A stretch of 64,000 nucleotides of DNA. Origin: Excoecaria cochinchinensis. Taxonomy: Eukaryota > Streptophyta > Magnoliopsida > Malpighiales > Euphorbiaceae. A model generated the notes under the pieces. The model did no database searches and was not told the origin of the DNA. It worked only from the letters and a program-made list of their open reading frames with translations. The first letter of the stretch is position 1. The number at the start of each line of letters is the position of its first letter. Where the stretch lies: contig CANTUQ010000070.1 in assembly GCA_947683425.1 (NCBI GenBank), positions 3,994,001-4,058,000 on the forward strand, read 5' to 3'. This document shows, one piece after another, positions 45,446 to 59,021 of the stretch. The position numbers and the translations under genes were made by a program.

Positions 45446-48400
45446 GTGTGTTATTGCATTACTGGTTAGAATTTATGTTTGATTACTAATTTAATTTTTT
45501 ATTTTATATGCGATTTTGATTAATATTTATTAAGAATAAAATATGATCAATTTATATTTATTATTTCTATTTTAGTTAATTTAAAGGGTTTTATTTAAGT
45601 AAAAATATGTTAATTTAATTTATGGACTCATAAAAATTTAAAATCCAACAAAAAAAATCCAAAAGTTTGGAACTGATAGAACTGAAACAAACCGATCAAA
45701 ATTTATTCGGTTTATTTGGTTTTTATTCTACAAAATTCAGTTTGTAATTTAGTTCTCATTATTTATGTTATTCGGATCGGTCCAAAATTGAACCGGACTG
45801 ACCAAGTCAACAACTCTAAATTTTCTGGTTTACAAGTACTTAATTAATAATGTTTTTATTAGCTTTCGTTACAAACACAAAATGTCATCTTACAAACTTA
45901 TCTAGTCTTCAACTGAGGCTACTTAGGCTGTGTTATTGGACAGCGGAAAATGAACTTCGCTGCTGAGTTTCATTACCTTTTTACTGACTACACATGCGTA
46001 TAGATTTTATTTTGGTTAAAAATGACATATCCACATGTCCCAACTTACTAATTTTGGGTAGACCTGCACATTCTGTCTGTAGCCTAGGAAGTAATTTGTG
46101 TACAAATCAAGCTCTAATCCCCAAAAGTCTCTATGATTGAAATGGGTAATACCATTATGGTGATTTTTTTTTCTATAATAACATATATTATTACTTAAAC
46201 ATGAGTGATTCCTTTATATTTTATTAAAAAAGTTTATATATATGGTTTAAATTGATAAATATCTAAATAATAATTAAAACATATATTTTTACCAATAGCA
46301 CATAAATTTTCTTTTAAACTATCAAAGTTTAGCATATTATTTTTTAAATTATTGTCAAATTACTCTATTAAATGTACGAAAAATATCAATATTATCCCTC
46401 ATTAACGAAAAAATGTAAAAATTATAACATAAGAGTAAAATAATAATTTTAACAAGAGGCGGTAGTATGATATTTTTAATAATATACATATTAGTTTTTT
46501 TTTTTTATTTCTTAACACACGTATCTTAGGAATTTATTATTTTCTTATGCGGCTATCGACGCAATTAAGCAATGTGGGGGACCAATGCTGATGACAGTGT
46601 AGATTATTTTGGTTCTCTCAACGTTGGCGGCTTAGCGGTGCCCATAAAATCAGGAAAGTTTGAGTGGGAGTGGGAAGTGGTGACAACACACATAGGAAAG
46701 GAAGGCTTAATCTTAGTGGGTTCTTAACTTTAAAAAAGTACTTTTTTTTTTTGGCATTCGCAACTGAATACTTGCTTAAATACCGAACGGTCAACGTGTA
46801 TTTTTATGCTTAATATTTTTTTAATTGTATAAATTTATCAATAATGTTTATTTTTGAATAAATTTATTTTTAACGTTTATTTTAAAATAAGTTTACTATT
46901 AATATTTATAAAATGAGATATTTTTATTTATATTGTCAATTGTTGCTAATTTTAACCGTTAATATATTAGTTGATCGCTAATTAAACATGTGTCACGCAT
47001 ATATTGGACACGTAAATCAAACTTTTAGGTAACAAATATACATTTTTGCATCTAATATTTTTTTAAATATGTAAATTTACCTTTAATGTTTGTAAAATTT
47101 AATATTTTTTCTCCTACTGTCAATTATCGATAATTTTAACCGTTAATACGTTAATTGACTACTGATGATGGGAGTAAAAATTTCCCTATTTTATAAATTT
47201 TAAAAATAAATTTATTTTAAAATAAAGGTTAGGGTAAGCAAAAATCAACCTTTAGCCGATGCTAAACAAGGATGTTGGCATATTCTTGTAAACGTCTTAA
47301 CTATTCATTCTAATTTATGAAACGTTTCTCTAGCTAAAAAACAGAGATTTGAAAAAATTCTTGTTACACTCTAGCTGTTTGTTTTTATTAAATTATTATT
47401 AAATGTATAGTTTAATTTTACACGTGATATATATATATATATATAATATTATACATATATTTGATTTGTTGTTACTTTTATTACTGTTATTATTATTATT
47501 TATAAAAAAATATTAATGGAGAAAATTGTACTCAAAACAATAGTTTCACTTTCTTTTTTTATTTGTGAAAATTGTACTTTTTTTATTTTCATTATACAAT
47601 TAACTTGTGAATTGTCCATATTATCCTTAATTAATTGTCTAAAAATAAATAAATTTTCAATTAATTGGAGTATACTATTTCTCAAAGGAAGAAGTTTGCA
47701 TTTTCAACATAATTGGGACACTAATGAATTTATATTTTTACTATAATGAGGTTTACATTTCCAAAACAATACTATTAATGCTTAATATGCGAGTGGGTTA
47801 TTTGTTTTGATACGAATGGAGTAATTAATATCATTCACTGCAATAAACACAAGAAATTCAAAATTATTTTAATGTGATAATTGGCTAATTAAGTGCCAAA
47901 GATAAATAATGAATGAATAAATAAAAACATATATTTAGTTATAAATAAACATAAACCTAAAGGGAAAAAGTTCACATCATTTTTAGGGAGCCCATGTAAA
48001 GTTATCTTAGTGGAGGACATGGAAGTAATAATAAAGGCAAGGTGGGAGATTAAAATTCTCTTATTCTTTTAACTGCCCTTTTAGACTCTCGCCTTCACCA
48101 AACTGAAATAAGGAAGTTTATTGCCTAATTTCAAGGAGTTAATTATGTTTGTGCTCACAAAAGTATAGGGTAATAACAATGTGGTTAAAAAAATTGTTAA
48201 TATAAAATTATGAAAGTTCTTCTTAATTTCAACAAAAGAAAATTTGTTCAGATTTTATAATTTCAGGTTACATAGCACTAACATGACATTTTATAATTAG
48301 GAGATCGAAGTATGAAATTATACGGTTTAACCAAATTTACTTTTAATGAAAATTTTATTAATTTTACAGTTACGTCTTTTTCTTTGTGACCACGGTGTTA

Positions 48401-48480
48401 TTATTCCTATACTTTAGTGACCACAAAAAATAATTAACCCCAAAATTCAGGCCATACTTTTATTCACACACACATATTTA
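45165..48480. other. AT-rich intergenic DNA with old repeat debris
   Basis: Contains (TA)n at 45371-45440, repeat words resembling those left of the copia element (to about 45830), and a pair of diverged AT-rich repeats at about 46800-47200 (TAATTTTAACCGTTAATA, twice). No gene is recognised; overlapping frames at 47500-47746 on both strands are AT-rich noise. Confidence 0.45.
45371..45440. repeat. (TA)n microsatellite
   Basis: About 35 TA units, preceded by (TG)n and followed by TTTGTGTGTG. Confidence 0.92.
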
Positions 48481-48670
48481 TATTAGAGGATCATCATATT
48501 ATTTTATGTATCTTTATAATTATAATTGTATCTTTGTAATTATAGCAAATCTCTTAGATTAGGCAGTTTAGTACATTTAGAATTGTTTCCTATTTAGGAT
48601 AGCAGCTCCTTTGTATATATTTTTAACTGATTATTCAATTGAAGGAAAGCCATTATTTCCAACCTTTTTA

Positions 48671-48682
48671 TGGTATCAGAGC
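48671..48682 (+). other. Primer binding site of the Ale-like copia element
   Basis: TGGTATCAGAGC, the initiator tRNA-Met site, directly after the short 5' LTR. Confidence 0.85.
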
Positions 48683-48742
48683 TTACGCTTCTGCCTAAAA
48701 TTTTTCTTTCTTCTTCTTCGCTTCTTGTCCGACTCAACCTCC

Positions 48743-50279
48743 ATGGCTTCAGTAGACACCATCGCCTCCTCTATTGCTCACATCACGATCCAGAATCCTC
48801 AAGAACCAACTAACCCTCTTGTTACCATTAATACCACAAACATCACTAAACTAATCTCAACCAATTACATCACATGGAGTCTTTAAATCCGCATCTTATT
48901 ACAGGGATATGATTTCTTTCACTTCCTTGATGACTCCCATCCTATTCCCCTGCCAACTGTAACTGCCAGTGGTTAGACAACTCCAAACCCAACCTACACA
49001 CCATGGAGAAGACAAGATCGTCTCCTCTTCAATGCTCTCCTTGGTACTGTTTCTCTCCCCATTCAACCTCGTATTGCCCGTAATACTACCTCCCAAGAAG
49101 CTTGGAACACATTAGCTACTACCTTTGCCGAACCATCTCATGGTCACATCAAATAAATCAAGGATCAATTGAAATATTATGTCAAATATTCCAAATCCAT
49201 CTCCGAATACATGCAATTTCTCAAAAGTTGGGCTGATGAACTTGCTCTTCTTAGCAAACCCATCAATGAAAAATATTTTATTGAAAAAATTCTTGATGGC
49301 CTTGGTGAGGAGTATAAGGGAATTACTGATGCTGTTAATTCTTGTAAAACACCTATTTCATTTGCTAAAATACATGAAAAATGATCAACAAAGAAGTTTC
49401 TCTTCAACAATTAAATGCCACTACTTCCTTTCTTCCAGCCACTGCCAACGCTGCCTATCAATGAGCCAATCAACCATGGCATCCTCCCTAAAACCTTTCC
49501 AATGCCCACGGCCATGGTATTTATGGAGATACTGTCAAAAAGTGCACCATTTGTCGTTTTGTTGACAACCAGTCATCAGCTCCACAACCACTAGCTCCTC
49601 GTGCTCCATCTTCCTGGCAACCACGTGCTCATTTTACAGCACTTGACAACACAAACACTCTAACTTGGTTACTGGACAGTAAAACATTACACCATGTCAC
49701 TACAAATTTGAATAATCTCTCCCTCTACACTCCTTATGCAGGGTCTGATGGCATTATGATTGGAGATGGCTCGGGTCTTCACATTACTCACACTGGTTTT
49801 ACCCCACTCCTCACTTCTAATCGTACTTTTAATTTGCAAAATAGTCTGTGTACCTAGCATGACAAATAACCTTATTTCTATTTATCAATTTTGTAATACA
49901 AATACTATTTCTATTGAATTCTTACCTTTTATTTTTCATGTTAAAGATCTGAAAACAAGGCAGCTCTTCTAACGAGCAACACTAAAGATGGTGTCTATGA
50001 GTGGCCAATCTCCTCTCCACAGTTATCCTCTCCATTTGTTGTCTTCTCCAGTTTTAAGACCACTGTTTTTAGGTGGCACTCCAGATTGGGTCATCCATCA
50101 TCTCCTATTCTTTATCATATTATGTCTACTTTTTCTTTGCCTTACTCCATGTCTAAAAAGTCTCATTGTGATGTTTGTTTAAGTAATAAAAGTCACAAAC
50201 TTTTTTCTTTAATTCTACACCTGTTTCGTCTCATCACTTGCAACTCATTTATTTGATGTTTGGAAGTCACCTGTGTACT
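48743..50279 (+). pseudogene. Decayed copia gag, protease and N-terminal integrase
   Basis: The frame begins at ATG 48743 (MASVDTIASSIAHITI) and meets its first stop at 48884 within YITWSL. Gag continues in the same frame with SQEAWNTLATTFAEPSHGHI and KSWADELALLSKPI. It then shifts twice before the protease region (LLDSKTLHHVTTN, where the catalytic DSGA is altered to DSKT) and the pre-integrase segment (VPSMTNNLISIYQFC, RLGHPSSPILYHI, HCDVCLSNKSHK). It ends in the integrase core, cut by the insertion at 50280. Both missense and frame damage exclude function. Confidence 0.85.
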
Positions 50280-51443
50280 TGTAGATACCGGATCCCGAGG
50301 CAGCGTAAATCAGGATTACCCAATAATGAAATTAAGTGTGCCTGTTTATGGACAAAAATGAAAGTTGGAAGTGATGATTTCCTTGTCAAATTGATTTATT
50401 AAAAATAAATAAAAATGTATTTTAAATATATTTTAAAAAATTATTTTGAGACAAAAAGTGAGTTTTGGAATTATTTTGTTTTAGCAAAAAAATTTTTTAA
50501 AAAAAATTCGGCGAATGTCGGGCTGCGGCAGCGCCCCAGCGCTGGGGCGCGCCGACGGGCATCGCTCGCCCCCTGACGCCCCCTCTTCACCCGTTTTTTT
50601 TTTTTTTTCAGTTTTTGGCCTTTTTTCTTCACTTTTAATGTTTTTTTCTTCATTTTTTCATAGAATTCAATGCTAAAACCTTTTATTTTCCAAATCCTAG
50701 AAATTCATGAGTTTTTTTTTTGTGATTATTGGAATTAAATTGATTTAATTCAATTTATTAAAAATCTGAATTTTTTGGGGATTATAAAATGATTTTTAAA
50801 GAGGGAATTTAGGGGAATTTTCTTAAGAAAAATATACTTTCTCTCTTCTTCTTCTTCTTCTTCTTCATCAAGAAAAATTCTCTAAGAGTTCTAATTTAAT
50901 TTTACTAAGTTAATTCTTGAGACAAATAAATCAATTATTTATTTTTGTAAATTTTTTACTTATTTTTTACAATTTTTTTTAAGACAAATAAATCAATTAT
51001 TTGATTTTGGGATAAAATTTCATTATATATTTTATTTTTGCAAATCAAAGCAACGAATTTGTCATCCAATTTCATTCATCACATCAAATTTGAGGGTAAA
51101 TATTCTTGACTCAACTTTTAATTTAATTTTCAATTTATTTTTGTTTACAATTAGTTAGCTATCATGTAAATTGTTTTAGATCTATTATTTATTTTACTTT
51201 TTTATTTCTTGCATGTTTATTTAATTGTTCATATTATTATTTCTTATTCTTAATCTTTTATTTAATTGTTCATATTATTATTTCTTATTTCTTATTTCTT
51301 ATTTAATTGTTCATGTTCATATTATTGTCATTATTTTTGTTCATATATTATTATTATTATTAGTATTAGCATTTAACATGTGTTAGCATGATTGGCTTGT
51401 TTTATTTTCATTTTTATTCTTGCATATTTAATTTGATTGTTCA

Positions 51444-51482
<39 letters not shown>

Positions 51483-52968
51483 TTGTATATTTAATTTGAC
51501 TGTTCATATTCTTGGATGTTGTTGTTATTATTATTATTATTACTTGCATATTTAATGGGATTGTTCATATTTTTTGATATTATTATCATTATTATTATCA
51601 TTAGTATTGTTATTATTATTGTGATTAGTGTTATCATTATTATTATTATTATTATTTGTCATTACTACTATCATTATTATTATTATTTTTATTAGTTTTA
51701 TTTATTATTATAATTTATTATTGTTGTCATCATCATCATTATTATTATTATTTATGTTTTCATGCATGTTGAATTTTATTATTGTTCTTATTTTTATTAT
51801 TTATGCATGTTGAATTGTTAATGTGTTAAGTTATCTTTTTTATTATGCGATCTAATTAATTTGTCATGCATGATGTACTTTATTTGTTTTAATTCATTTT
51901 TTACATGTTACATGTTTTAACTCATTTTCATTACTAATACCACTCTCATTTGTGTTTTTTTATTTCAATAATTATTTTTATGTGTGAGCTTTTTTTCAAT
52001 GGCGAGTGGGAGCTCATGGAAGTTTGAAGGCACCATTTTTGTGGAATTTTTTTTAGCTTTTAGTATTATTTTAATTTTAATTTTAATTGCTTTTATTATT
52101 TAATATGTAATTTGTAATAAATTTGTTTATTTTGATGCACGTTAATTTAAAAATCACAAAAATATTTATATTAATTAATTTGGTTTTTCTTCTAAATAAA
52201 AGTGGGACTAATGTCCTAGTTTTTCATCCAAATAAATTGTCACTTTAAAATCATTTTCCTTAATTATGCATGCGAGTACCAATGTCCTCATCGATAATGA
52301 ATACCCCGTTTTATGCATAATTTACATTTATTTTACAATGGGGGTTGTATTCCGCCCCTAATTTTATTGTAATCTATTTTATTTACCTTTATTTTAATTT
52401 ACCATTTTATTATGTGATTAATTATTGCATCAATACATATGAGAAAAGGTATAAAAACTTAATTCAAAACTCAATTTTAATTTAATTAAAGTATAATAAA
52501 TGAGAAGTCCCAAACCATCTCTGGTCTTTGGGCTCAACGAGGCGAGAGGGCCATCTCAATGTTCTATTGGGATGGGGCCTCCAAGACACCTCTTGTGTCC
52601 CGTAAAAAGGCTCAATTTACACAGTCCTAGGCGCCACGAGGCGAGAGGGCCATTCAAATATTCTATTAGGGTGGGGCCTCCAAGACACTTCTGGTTTGCC
52701 CAAGCGCAAGGCCGAGAGGGCCATCCTAATGTTAGGGTGGGGCCTCCAAGATACCTCCGGCTTGTCTATGATGGACAGAGTTCCGCTGTCTTAGGCTCAC
52801 TGAGTCTAGATGAACTTTTCCAATGTTCTATTAGGTGGCGACTCCATGAAACCTCCTTGTTGTCCGAAATAGACGCCCTTGCAATTTCACTTGCAAGTTT
52901 TTATGAACCTCTCCCGATCGCCCTAAAGGCGGGCGTTCAGGATGCTCTGGGGTTTGGCACGCGTCATA
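50280..52968 (+). repeat. 5' LTR of gag-only element
   Basis: 2,689 bp, collinear with 59022-61771. It contains a GC-rich patch (50510-50590), a long ATT-rich zone (51340-51760) and, near its end, about four imperfect copies of GAGAGGGCCAT...GGGGCCTCCAAGACACCTC (52540-52770). The 180-codon frame at 52500-53042 translates these repeats and crosses the LTR end, so it is not a gene. The last base pair is CATA, where the 3' LTR has CACA. Confidence 0.9.
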
Positions 52969-52969
52969 G

Positions 52970-52988
52970 TGGTGACTCCACTAGGGAC
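52970..52988 (+). other. Primer binding site of gag-only element
   Basis: TGGTGACTCCACTAGGGAC one base after the LTR. It resembles the tRNA-Arg-type site (TGGCGACTCC...) of Tat/Ogre gypsy elements; the tRNA identity is an inference. Confidence 0.65.
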
Positions 52989-53832
52989 ATAAGAGACTTT
53001 GATTCGAAAGTACATTGGTTAAAAATTATAATTGAGTTTTAATTTAAAAATTTTATCCCTTTTCAAAATTGCATTGCATTTCATTAGAGCCTTAGATTAT
53101 GCTAGCTTGGTCCCTTTCTTAACCCCGGTGCATTCCCAAAGTACGACCTTACGTTCACTCAATGTGGGAAAGTGTTAGGGATAATCACCAGCCCAAGTCT
53201 CGTACCTTATGGTATATCAAATGGAGACCCAATCGGTCGTTATGCTCATGATGAGCTAAATTCATTGGCAGGGACCAGGCTTAGGTAGCTCTAAAGTATC
53301 ATCACCCTTGACCAAATCTCATGTAATGGCAATAGATACTTTCCTTAGGTGACATGTACCTTAATACAATGTTTGCTATGTGGGCCATTATATATTGAAC
53401 AAAATCAACCAAATTAAATGGTTTTTTATCAAAGGCTTTCATGCCTCGGTGAGCCCATCTTAATATGGTTGAAATGTTTGAATACATAAAAGCCAAAACA
53501 CATACGTATGTACAATAGGCAAGAGATGTTATGCTGCCGGCTTTTCACCGTGCACCATACGCGTCCAATGGGTTCCCTGTTGACCCATGGATCAAGCTCA
53601 CCTAGGAAAGAGACTACACTACCTCGTGTGTGGGAGTGATAAGGTTGGAAGGATCTATCTACTTGTAAGTGATTGTCCATGCTGCATCAATACGATCATG
53701 CATTGTATATGTCATTCATGCATCATCCTAACAGTTCAAATCTTTTCAGCCATCATAGATTCACCGAAGTGGACTAGGGGTTCTGACGGTCGGTTAGTGA
53801 GGTTAGATCTGCCCCTTGGATTAACAGAATTA
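52989..53832 (+). other. Leader of gag-only element
   Basis: Non-coding leader between primer site and gag. The gag frame is open upstream to Met 53587, but that stretch has no gag similarity that I recognise. Confidence 0.45.
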
Positions 53833-55323
53833 ATGTTTAACTTGAATTCTGAGCCATCCTCAATGATCAGAGAGTCATCCATAGAATCACAAATGGCAGA
53901 AGAGACCGGAGCCTTAATAACTCAAGACCTTACTAGGAGGCTAGAGGATTTTGAGCGGAGAATGTTGAAAATGATGGGAGCTATGGCTGATAGGATTGCT
54001 CATCCTCCCGCTCCATAACCACCAGTTGCACTACAACCACCAGCTGCTCCACATCAACCCATTGCTCCACAATCCCAAATGGTTCATGCTGGGGGGCAAA
54101 TTGAACTGTCTGCTGGTGGAGAAGCCCCTGCTATAGTTAATGCTCCCCGCCAACCTGCTAATGAGCATAGGGCCGCAGTGCCTGTTGAGCAAAGAAAGGC
54201 AATAATTCCTAATCCTGAGGAGGACTTTATGTTAGAGGAGGGAAATAAAGAAGCAGCAGTACCTCAGTTTGTGGGGGTCAGAGCACCCAGGGTAGAGGAT
54301 GAGCCGATGAAAGGGATGAGGCAACAGATCGAAGCTATTACCCGTATGCTATCAGCCGAAAAGGGGATCAACCCTGAAGATAGAGGTTTATGGGATGAAG
54401 AGCTGTTGCCCCAAATGTTCAAAATGCCCGAGCTGCCGAAATTTGATGGTACTTCGGATCCATCTGTACATATCAAGTAGTATATCCTGGTGATGAAAGG
54501 CACGGGGTTGACTAAGAAACAGAAAGTGGATTATTTATGCCTTAGTCTGGTGGGTCCGGCTGTGGACTGGTACCATGGGTTGGACAGGAGGTTCAAGGAA
54601 GATTGGGACCTTTTGACTGAGGGATTCATGAAGCAGTACGACTGCAGTACCAGAATGGAGGTCACCTTAAAGGACCTCGAGCTTTTACAGCAGAAGAATG
54701 ATGAGTCGTTCCATGAATACCTTACAAGATGGAGAAATAGGGTCATGGAGATGAAGAGAAACCCTGACACTGCTGACCAAATCAGGCTATTTATCAGGAA
54801 CTCTTGCCCTTACTTGAGGGACCTGCTTAGCTTTGAGGGGCTCAGAGACTGGGAGTCCCTTAAGGACATTGCTGTAGAAGCTGAGGGAGCTTACCTAGCA
54901 AAGAAAGCAAGCCAAAATAACTTTTCTGGGAAAGGTTATGGCAACCAATCAGATTACAAACCAGGCAGTGCAGGAAGCAGCAATAATAGAAGTGGTAAGA
55001 CGGCCGAGGTTTCAGCCACTGAGGTTGGACAGGTTCAGAGGTACTACTCCAATTTGCGCCGCTCTCTGTCTTGGGTATTGGAGAAGTTGACAAAGGAAGG
55101 CAAGCTGAGACCATTGCCACCCAAGCCAGCCATGAATCAAGGAAAGCCGGGGCATAGAGAGGATCAATACTGTGCTTACCATTAACACACCGGGCATCTA
55201 ACAGATTATTACCGGACTCTGAGGAATAAAATTCAAGATCTTATTGATGCTAAGGAGATCACCGACCCTGAGAAGAGAGACAAGAAGAAGAGGGTAGGAT
55301 ATAATGCAGTTCCCCCACCATGA
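53833..55323 (+). pseudogene. Ogre/Tat-type gag, one frame with three internal stops
   Basis: A single frame starting at Met 53833 (MFNLNSEPSSMIRESS) runs to TGA 55321-55323, interrupted by TAA 54016, TAG 54478 and TAA 55183. A coiled-coil-like N-terminus and a proline-rich linker precede the gypsy gag core: MPELPKFDGTSDPSVHIK, then LVGPAVDWYHGLDRRFKEDW, FHEYLTRWRNRVMEMKR and IRNSCPYLRDLLSF. Near the end CAYH and HTGH recall the CxYH..TGH zinc-knuckle-like motif of this family. Gag would form the particle. The stops fit CAA/CAG to TAA/TAG changes. Alternative starts at 53860 or 53893 are possible. Confidence 0.85.
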
Positions 55324-55916
55324 ATGTGATCAGAGGAGAAGAATATGTTTTTTAGTTCCTTTTTGTTCCAAGAACACTTTCTATGACAGTATTTGCAGTA
55401 TTTATAATTTCAATAAAATGAACAATCTTGCATATTTGTATTGTATCTCTGATGATTTCATTTCTCATGATCACAAAGCATTTATTTTTTGATATTAATT
55501 CAATTAATACGATTACATTTAATCTCAGAACTTTGAAAAACCAAAGAAAATCTTGATAGCATATGATATAACTCCTGAAGAGATAAAAATTTTGAGAAAT
55601 AGGAAAAAAATACTAGATGCAATTAGGGGATTGGATGAAAACTCACTAAGAGCACTAGAACCTTTCTGATTACCCCGTCAAAGCGATCCCTAGATAAGAT
55701 GGAACCTAGAAAATGATTTAGGCAGCCTTTCTTTGTATAGCTCTCTAAATGACTATTTTCTACCTTTATTTCGCAATCGCTTGCTATCCCGTTGAGCCTT
55801 TATGCTGGTATGCTAAATGCGTACCAATTTTGTTGTTACACATGTTAAAACTATCCCCTCGCCTAAAATGATGTTTGCCTCCCCTTAGAAGAATGGCCGC
55901 TCTAGAAGGGATGGAT
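55324..55916 (+). other. Post-gag spacer
   Basis: Where protease and RT would be expected there is only non-coding sequence, with no DSG, YVDD or similar motif in any frame. Confidence 0.5.
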
Positions 55917-57090
55917 GTACGTTTTAACAGTTTTTTGGGTTATCAAAAATTGCCCTGATAAGGAAGATGAAAAGAAAAAAGAGAAAAAAAAGAGAAAAAA
56001 AGAAAAGAAAGAAAAGAAAAAAGAGAAAAAAAAAAAGAGAAAAAAAGAAGGAAAAGAGGTAGAGCTCAAGATAATAACCCCTTGATGAGTTTCAGTGGCA
56101 ATCGCCTTAACTTGATTGTTATTCTGAGCTTGATAAGCTAAAATATTATCAAATCCAAATTCAAGAATACCTTTATAGTACGCCCTTAAGTTGAGCAGCC
56201 ATTTTTTCTCTAGCAAGCTGATCCTCCTTTGATAGCCATCTACCTAAGCCTAACGTTACAACCGAAGTAAGATCTTTTGATTCTTAATTCAATCTTATCC
56301 AATCAGCGGAGATGACCTTTTAATAAGGTTCAGTACGTAGGAAAAGGCATATGGTGTTTCTTGAGCTTCAAGCGGGGAGCCACGGGTGCATTTATGCATT
56401 TGAGTTGAGTCTTGTCCCCAACGTTGCATCTAGAATTTGCTTCAAAAAAAAATTAAATTAAGAGCAGAGAAAATATTCAACCATGAAAATTCGAGACTTA
56501 AATATTCAACCATGTACATTTTAATAATTTTTTGGGTTATCAAAAATTGCCCTGGTAAGGAAGATGAAAAGAAAAAAGAGAAAAAAAAAAGAGAAAAGAA
56601 AGAAAAGAAAGAAAAGAAAAAAGAGGAAAAAAAAAGATAAAAAAAAAGAAGGAAAAGAGGTAGAGCTCAAGATAGTAACCCCTTGATGAGTTTCAGTGGC
56701 AATCGCTTTAACTTGATTGTTATTCTGAGCTTGATAAGCTAAAATATTATCAAATCCAAATTCAAGAATACCTTTATAGTACGCCCTTGAGTTGAGCCAC
56801 CATTTTTTCTCTAGCAAACTGATCCTCTTTTGATAGCCATCTACCTAAGCCTAAAGTAAAATTTTTTGATTCTTGGTTCAGTCTTATCCAATCAGTGGAG
56901 ATGACTTTTTAATAAGGTTCAGTACGTAGGAAAAGGCATATGGTGTTTCTTGAGCTTCAAGCGGGGAGCCACAGGTGCATTTATGCATTTGAGTTGAGTC
57001 TCATCTCCAACGATGCATCTAGAATTTGCTTCAAAAAAAATTAAATTAAGAGCAGAGGGAAAATATTCAACCATGAAAACTCGAGAGGGC
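55917..57090. repeat. ~597-bp tandem duplication with purine-rich tract
   Basis: Copies begin at 55917 and 56514, sharing TTTTTTGGGTTATCAAAAAT, an AAGAAAAAAGAG purine tract of about 80 bp, and AAGCGGGGAGCCAC. They differ by few substitutions and small tract-length changes. The Phe/Ser-rich minus frames (55902-56216, 56521-56817) and the Lys/Glu plus frame are translations of the tract. Confidence 0.88.
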
Positions 57091-58063
57091 GGATTGATAA
57101 TAGGGGCTTTATGATTTCAAGATTTATCCCGAGATTAGATAAGGTCATATATTTTTTGAGTTAATGCCAAATAATGATCATGTTTAATGAAATCAAATTG
57201 AAACACATGCATTGATGCAATGATATATTGATGTCATCATAGCAGTTCACTTTGTGTGATCAAGGTCATCTACTGTCTGCCCTCTGCTACTCTTACCACT
57301 CGGGTCCTTCAGCTGACTCATCCTGCTATCATTCTTCTTTCAACTGTGAAATCAATTCTACAACACCCTTCATGATAAGAATCAAGCTCATGCAACCATG
57401 ATCTAAGACGCCTGAAAGATTTTTGCCAACAGTTTCAGCAATCTGCAAAAAAAAAAAAGCCGTTAGAGATGAAAACCGTAACTGGCGCTCTAAGCAAAAA
57501 TTAGGCAACAGGATAGGGTAAAAATCTAGAAACAGGCAGTCTATCTTTCAAAAAAAAGAAAAGAAAAGCCGCTGGATTGGGTTGGGTCCATTCCAGGCAA
57601 AAATAAGGCACAGGGTAATGTGAAAATCCGCAAAGGACGCATTTCCCGCTAAGAAAAGGTAGTATGAGAATTCACAAGGGACGCACTACCTTCAAAAAAA
57701 ATGACTACAGGTATACGATGAGAACCTCACAACCCCAAAGGCACGAAATTCAAAAGCAATTCCAAAGGGCATCAATCCTATAGCAAGTTGAGCCTAGCCC
57801 GGCTATCATCTCTAAGTCCACTTAAATGAATTCTTATCCTGCGTGACCCATGCATTTCATGTGCATGCTCACTATTTTTCCTGCATATTTGATTTTTCAG
57901 TTTTGCAGTAAGAGACATTCGATGCGGACACCGGCAAAAGGTGAGTGACGACATCAATCCAAGCATCAATCCGAACATCAGTTCAAGCACCAATCCAATA
58001 ATCAATCAAGGACCTCTCAGGGGGCAATCAACCAAAGGGCTCATAGATAGCACCGCTTCACAA
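57091..58063. other. Non-coding interior of gag-only element
   Basis: No pol domain. Contains short near-repeats (AAAGGACGCA..., AAGGGACGCACTACC at about 57635-57690). A 75-codon minus frame is rejected. Confidence 0.45.
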
Positions 58064-58872
58064 ACTCAGAAGGGTTAGCACGCTGGTGGCACTACCATTC
58101 TGCGAAAGGTTAGCACGACCACGGCACTACCACTTCAGAAAGGGTTAGCACGATGACGGCATCACCACTCCACAGAGGGTTAGCACGATCACGGAACTAC
58201 CACTTTACCAACTCAGAAGGGTTAGCACGATGGCGGCACTACCATTCTACGAAAAGTTAGCACGACCACAGCACTACCACTTCAGAAGGGTTAGAACGAT
58301 GACGGCACTACCACTCCACAGAGGGTTAGCACGATCACGGCACTACCACTTCACCAACTCAGAAGGGTTAGCACGATGGCGGCACTACCATTCTACGGAA
58401 GGCTGGCACGACCACGACACTACCATTTCAGAAAGATTAGCATGATCACGACACTACTACTCCACAGAGGGTTAGCACGATCACGACACCACCACTTCAA
58501 ATCTCAGAAAGGTTAGCACGATGGCGGAACTACCATTCTATAGAAGGTTAGCACGACCACGGCACTACCACTTCGGAAGGGTTAGCATGATGGCGGCACT
58601 ACCACTCCACGGAGGGTTAGCACGATCACGGCACTACCACTTCACCAACTCAGAAGGGTTAGCATGATGGCGGCACTACCATTCTACGGAAGGTTAGCAC
58701 GACCACGACGCTACCACTTCAGAAGGGTTAGTATGATGACGGCACTACCACTCCATGGAGGGTTAGCACGATCACGGCACTACCACTTCAAATCTCAGAA
58801 GGGTTAACACGATGACGGCACAACCGCTCCACGGAGGGTTAGCACGATCATGGCACTACCACTTCAACAATG
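58064..58872. repeat. Minisatellite with ~147-bp higher-order unit
   Basis: Basic units of about 36 bp (GGTTAGCACGAT.RCGGCACTAC) occur in a repeating order of four variants that end differently (CATTCTACG, CACTTCAGAA, CACTCCACAGAG, CACTTCACCAACTCAGAA). The full set recurs at 58064, 58211, 58357, 58502, 58648 and about 58793, i.e. every 145-147 bp. It lies shortly before the 3' LTR. Confidence 0.9.
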
Positions 58873-59021
58873 GACGACACGCCGACAAGCTGGCGACAAC
58901 CATCACAACAACATCGTCCAGTCCGGAAAGATGGCCGCCTCAGGTACGCGCTTCTCTCCCTTTTCTGAGTTTAGGCTCACCTAGACACTAGTGCACTAGT
59001 TTTTCCAAAATTGAGAACAAT

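Noticed and set aside
52500..53042. 180-codon frame at the end of the 5' LTR
   Set aside because: Built of LTR-internal repeats and continues past the LTR end across the primer site; no domain.
55902..56817. Phe/Ser-rich minus-strand and Lys/Glu-rich plus-strand frames
   Set aside because: Translations of the purine tract in the tandem duplication.
58064..58872. CRISPR-like regularly spaced repeats
   Set aside because: Units are contiguous variants without unique spacers and lie inside a plant retrotransposon; this is a minisatellite.
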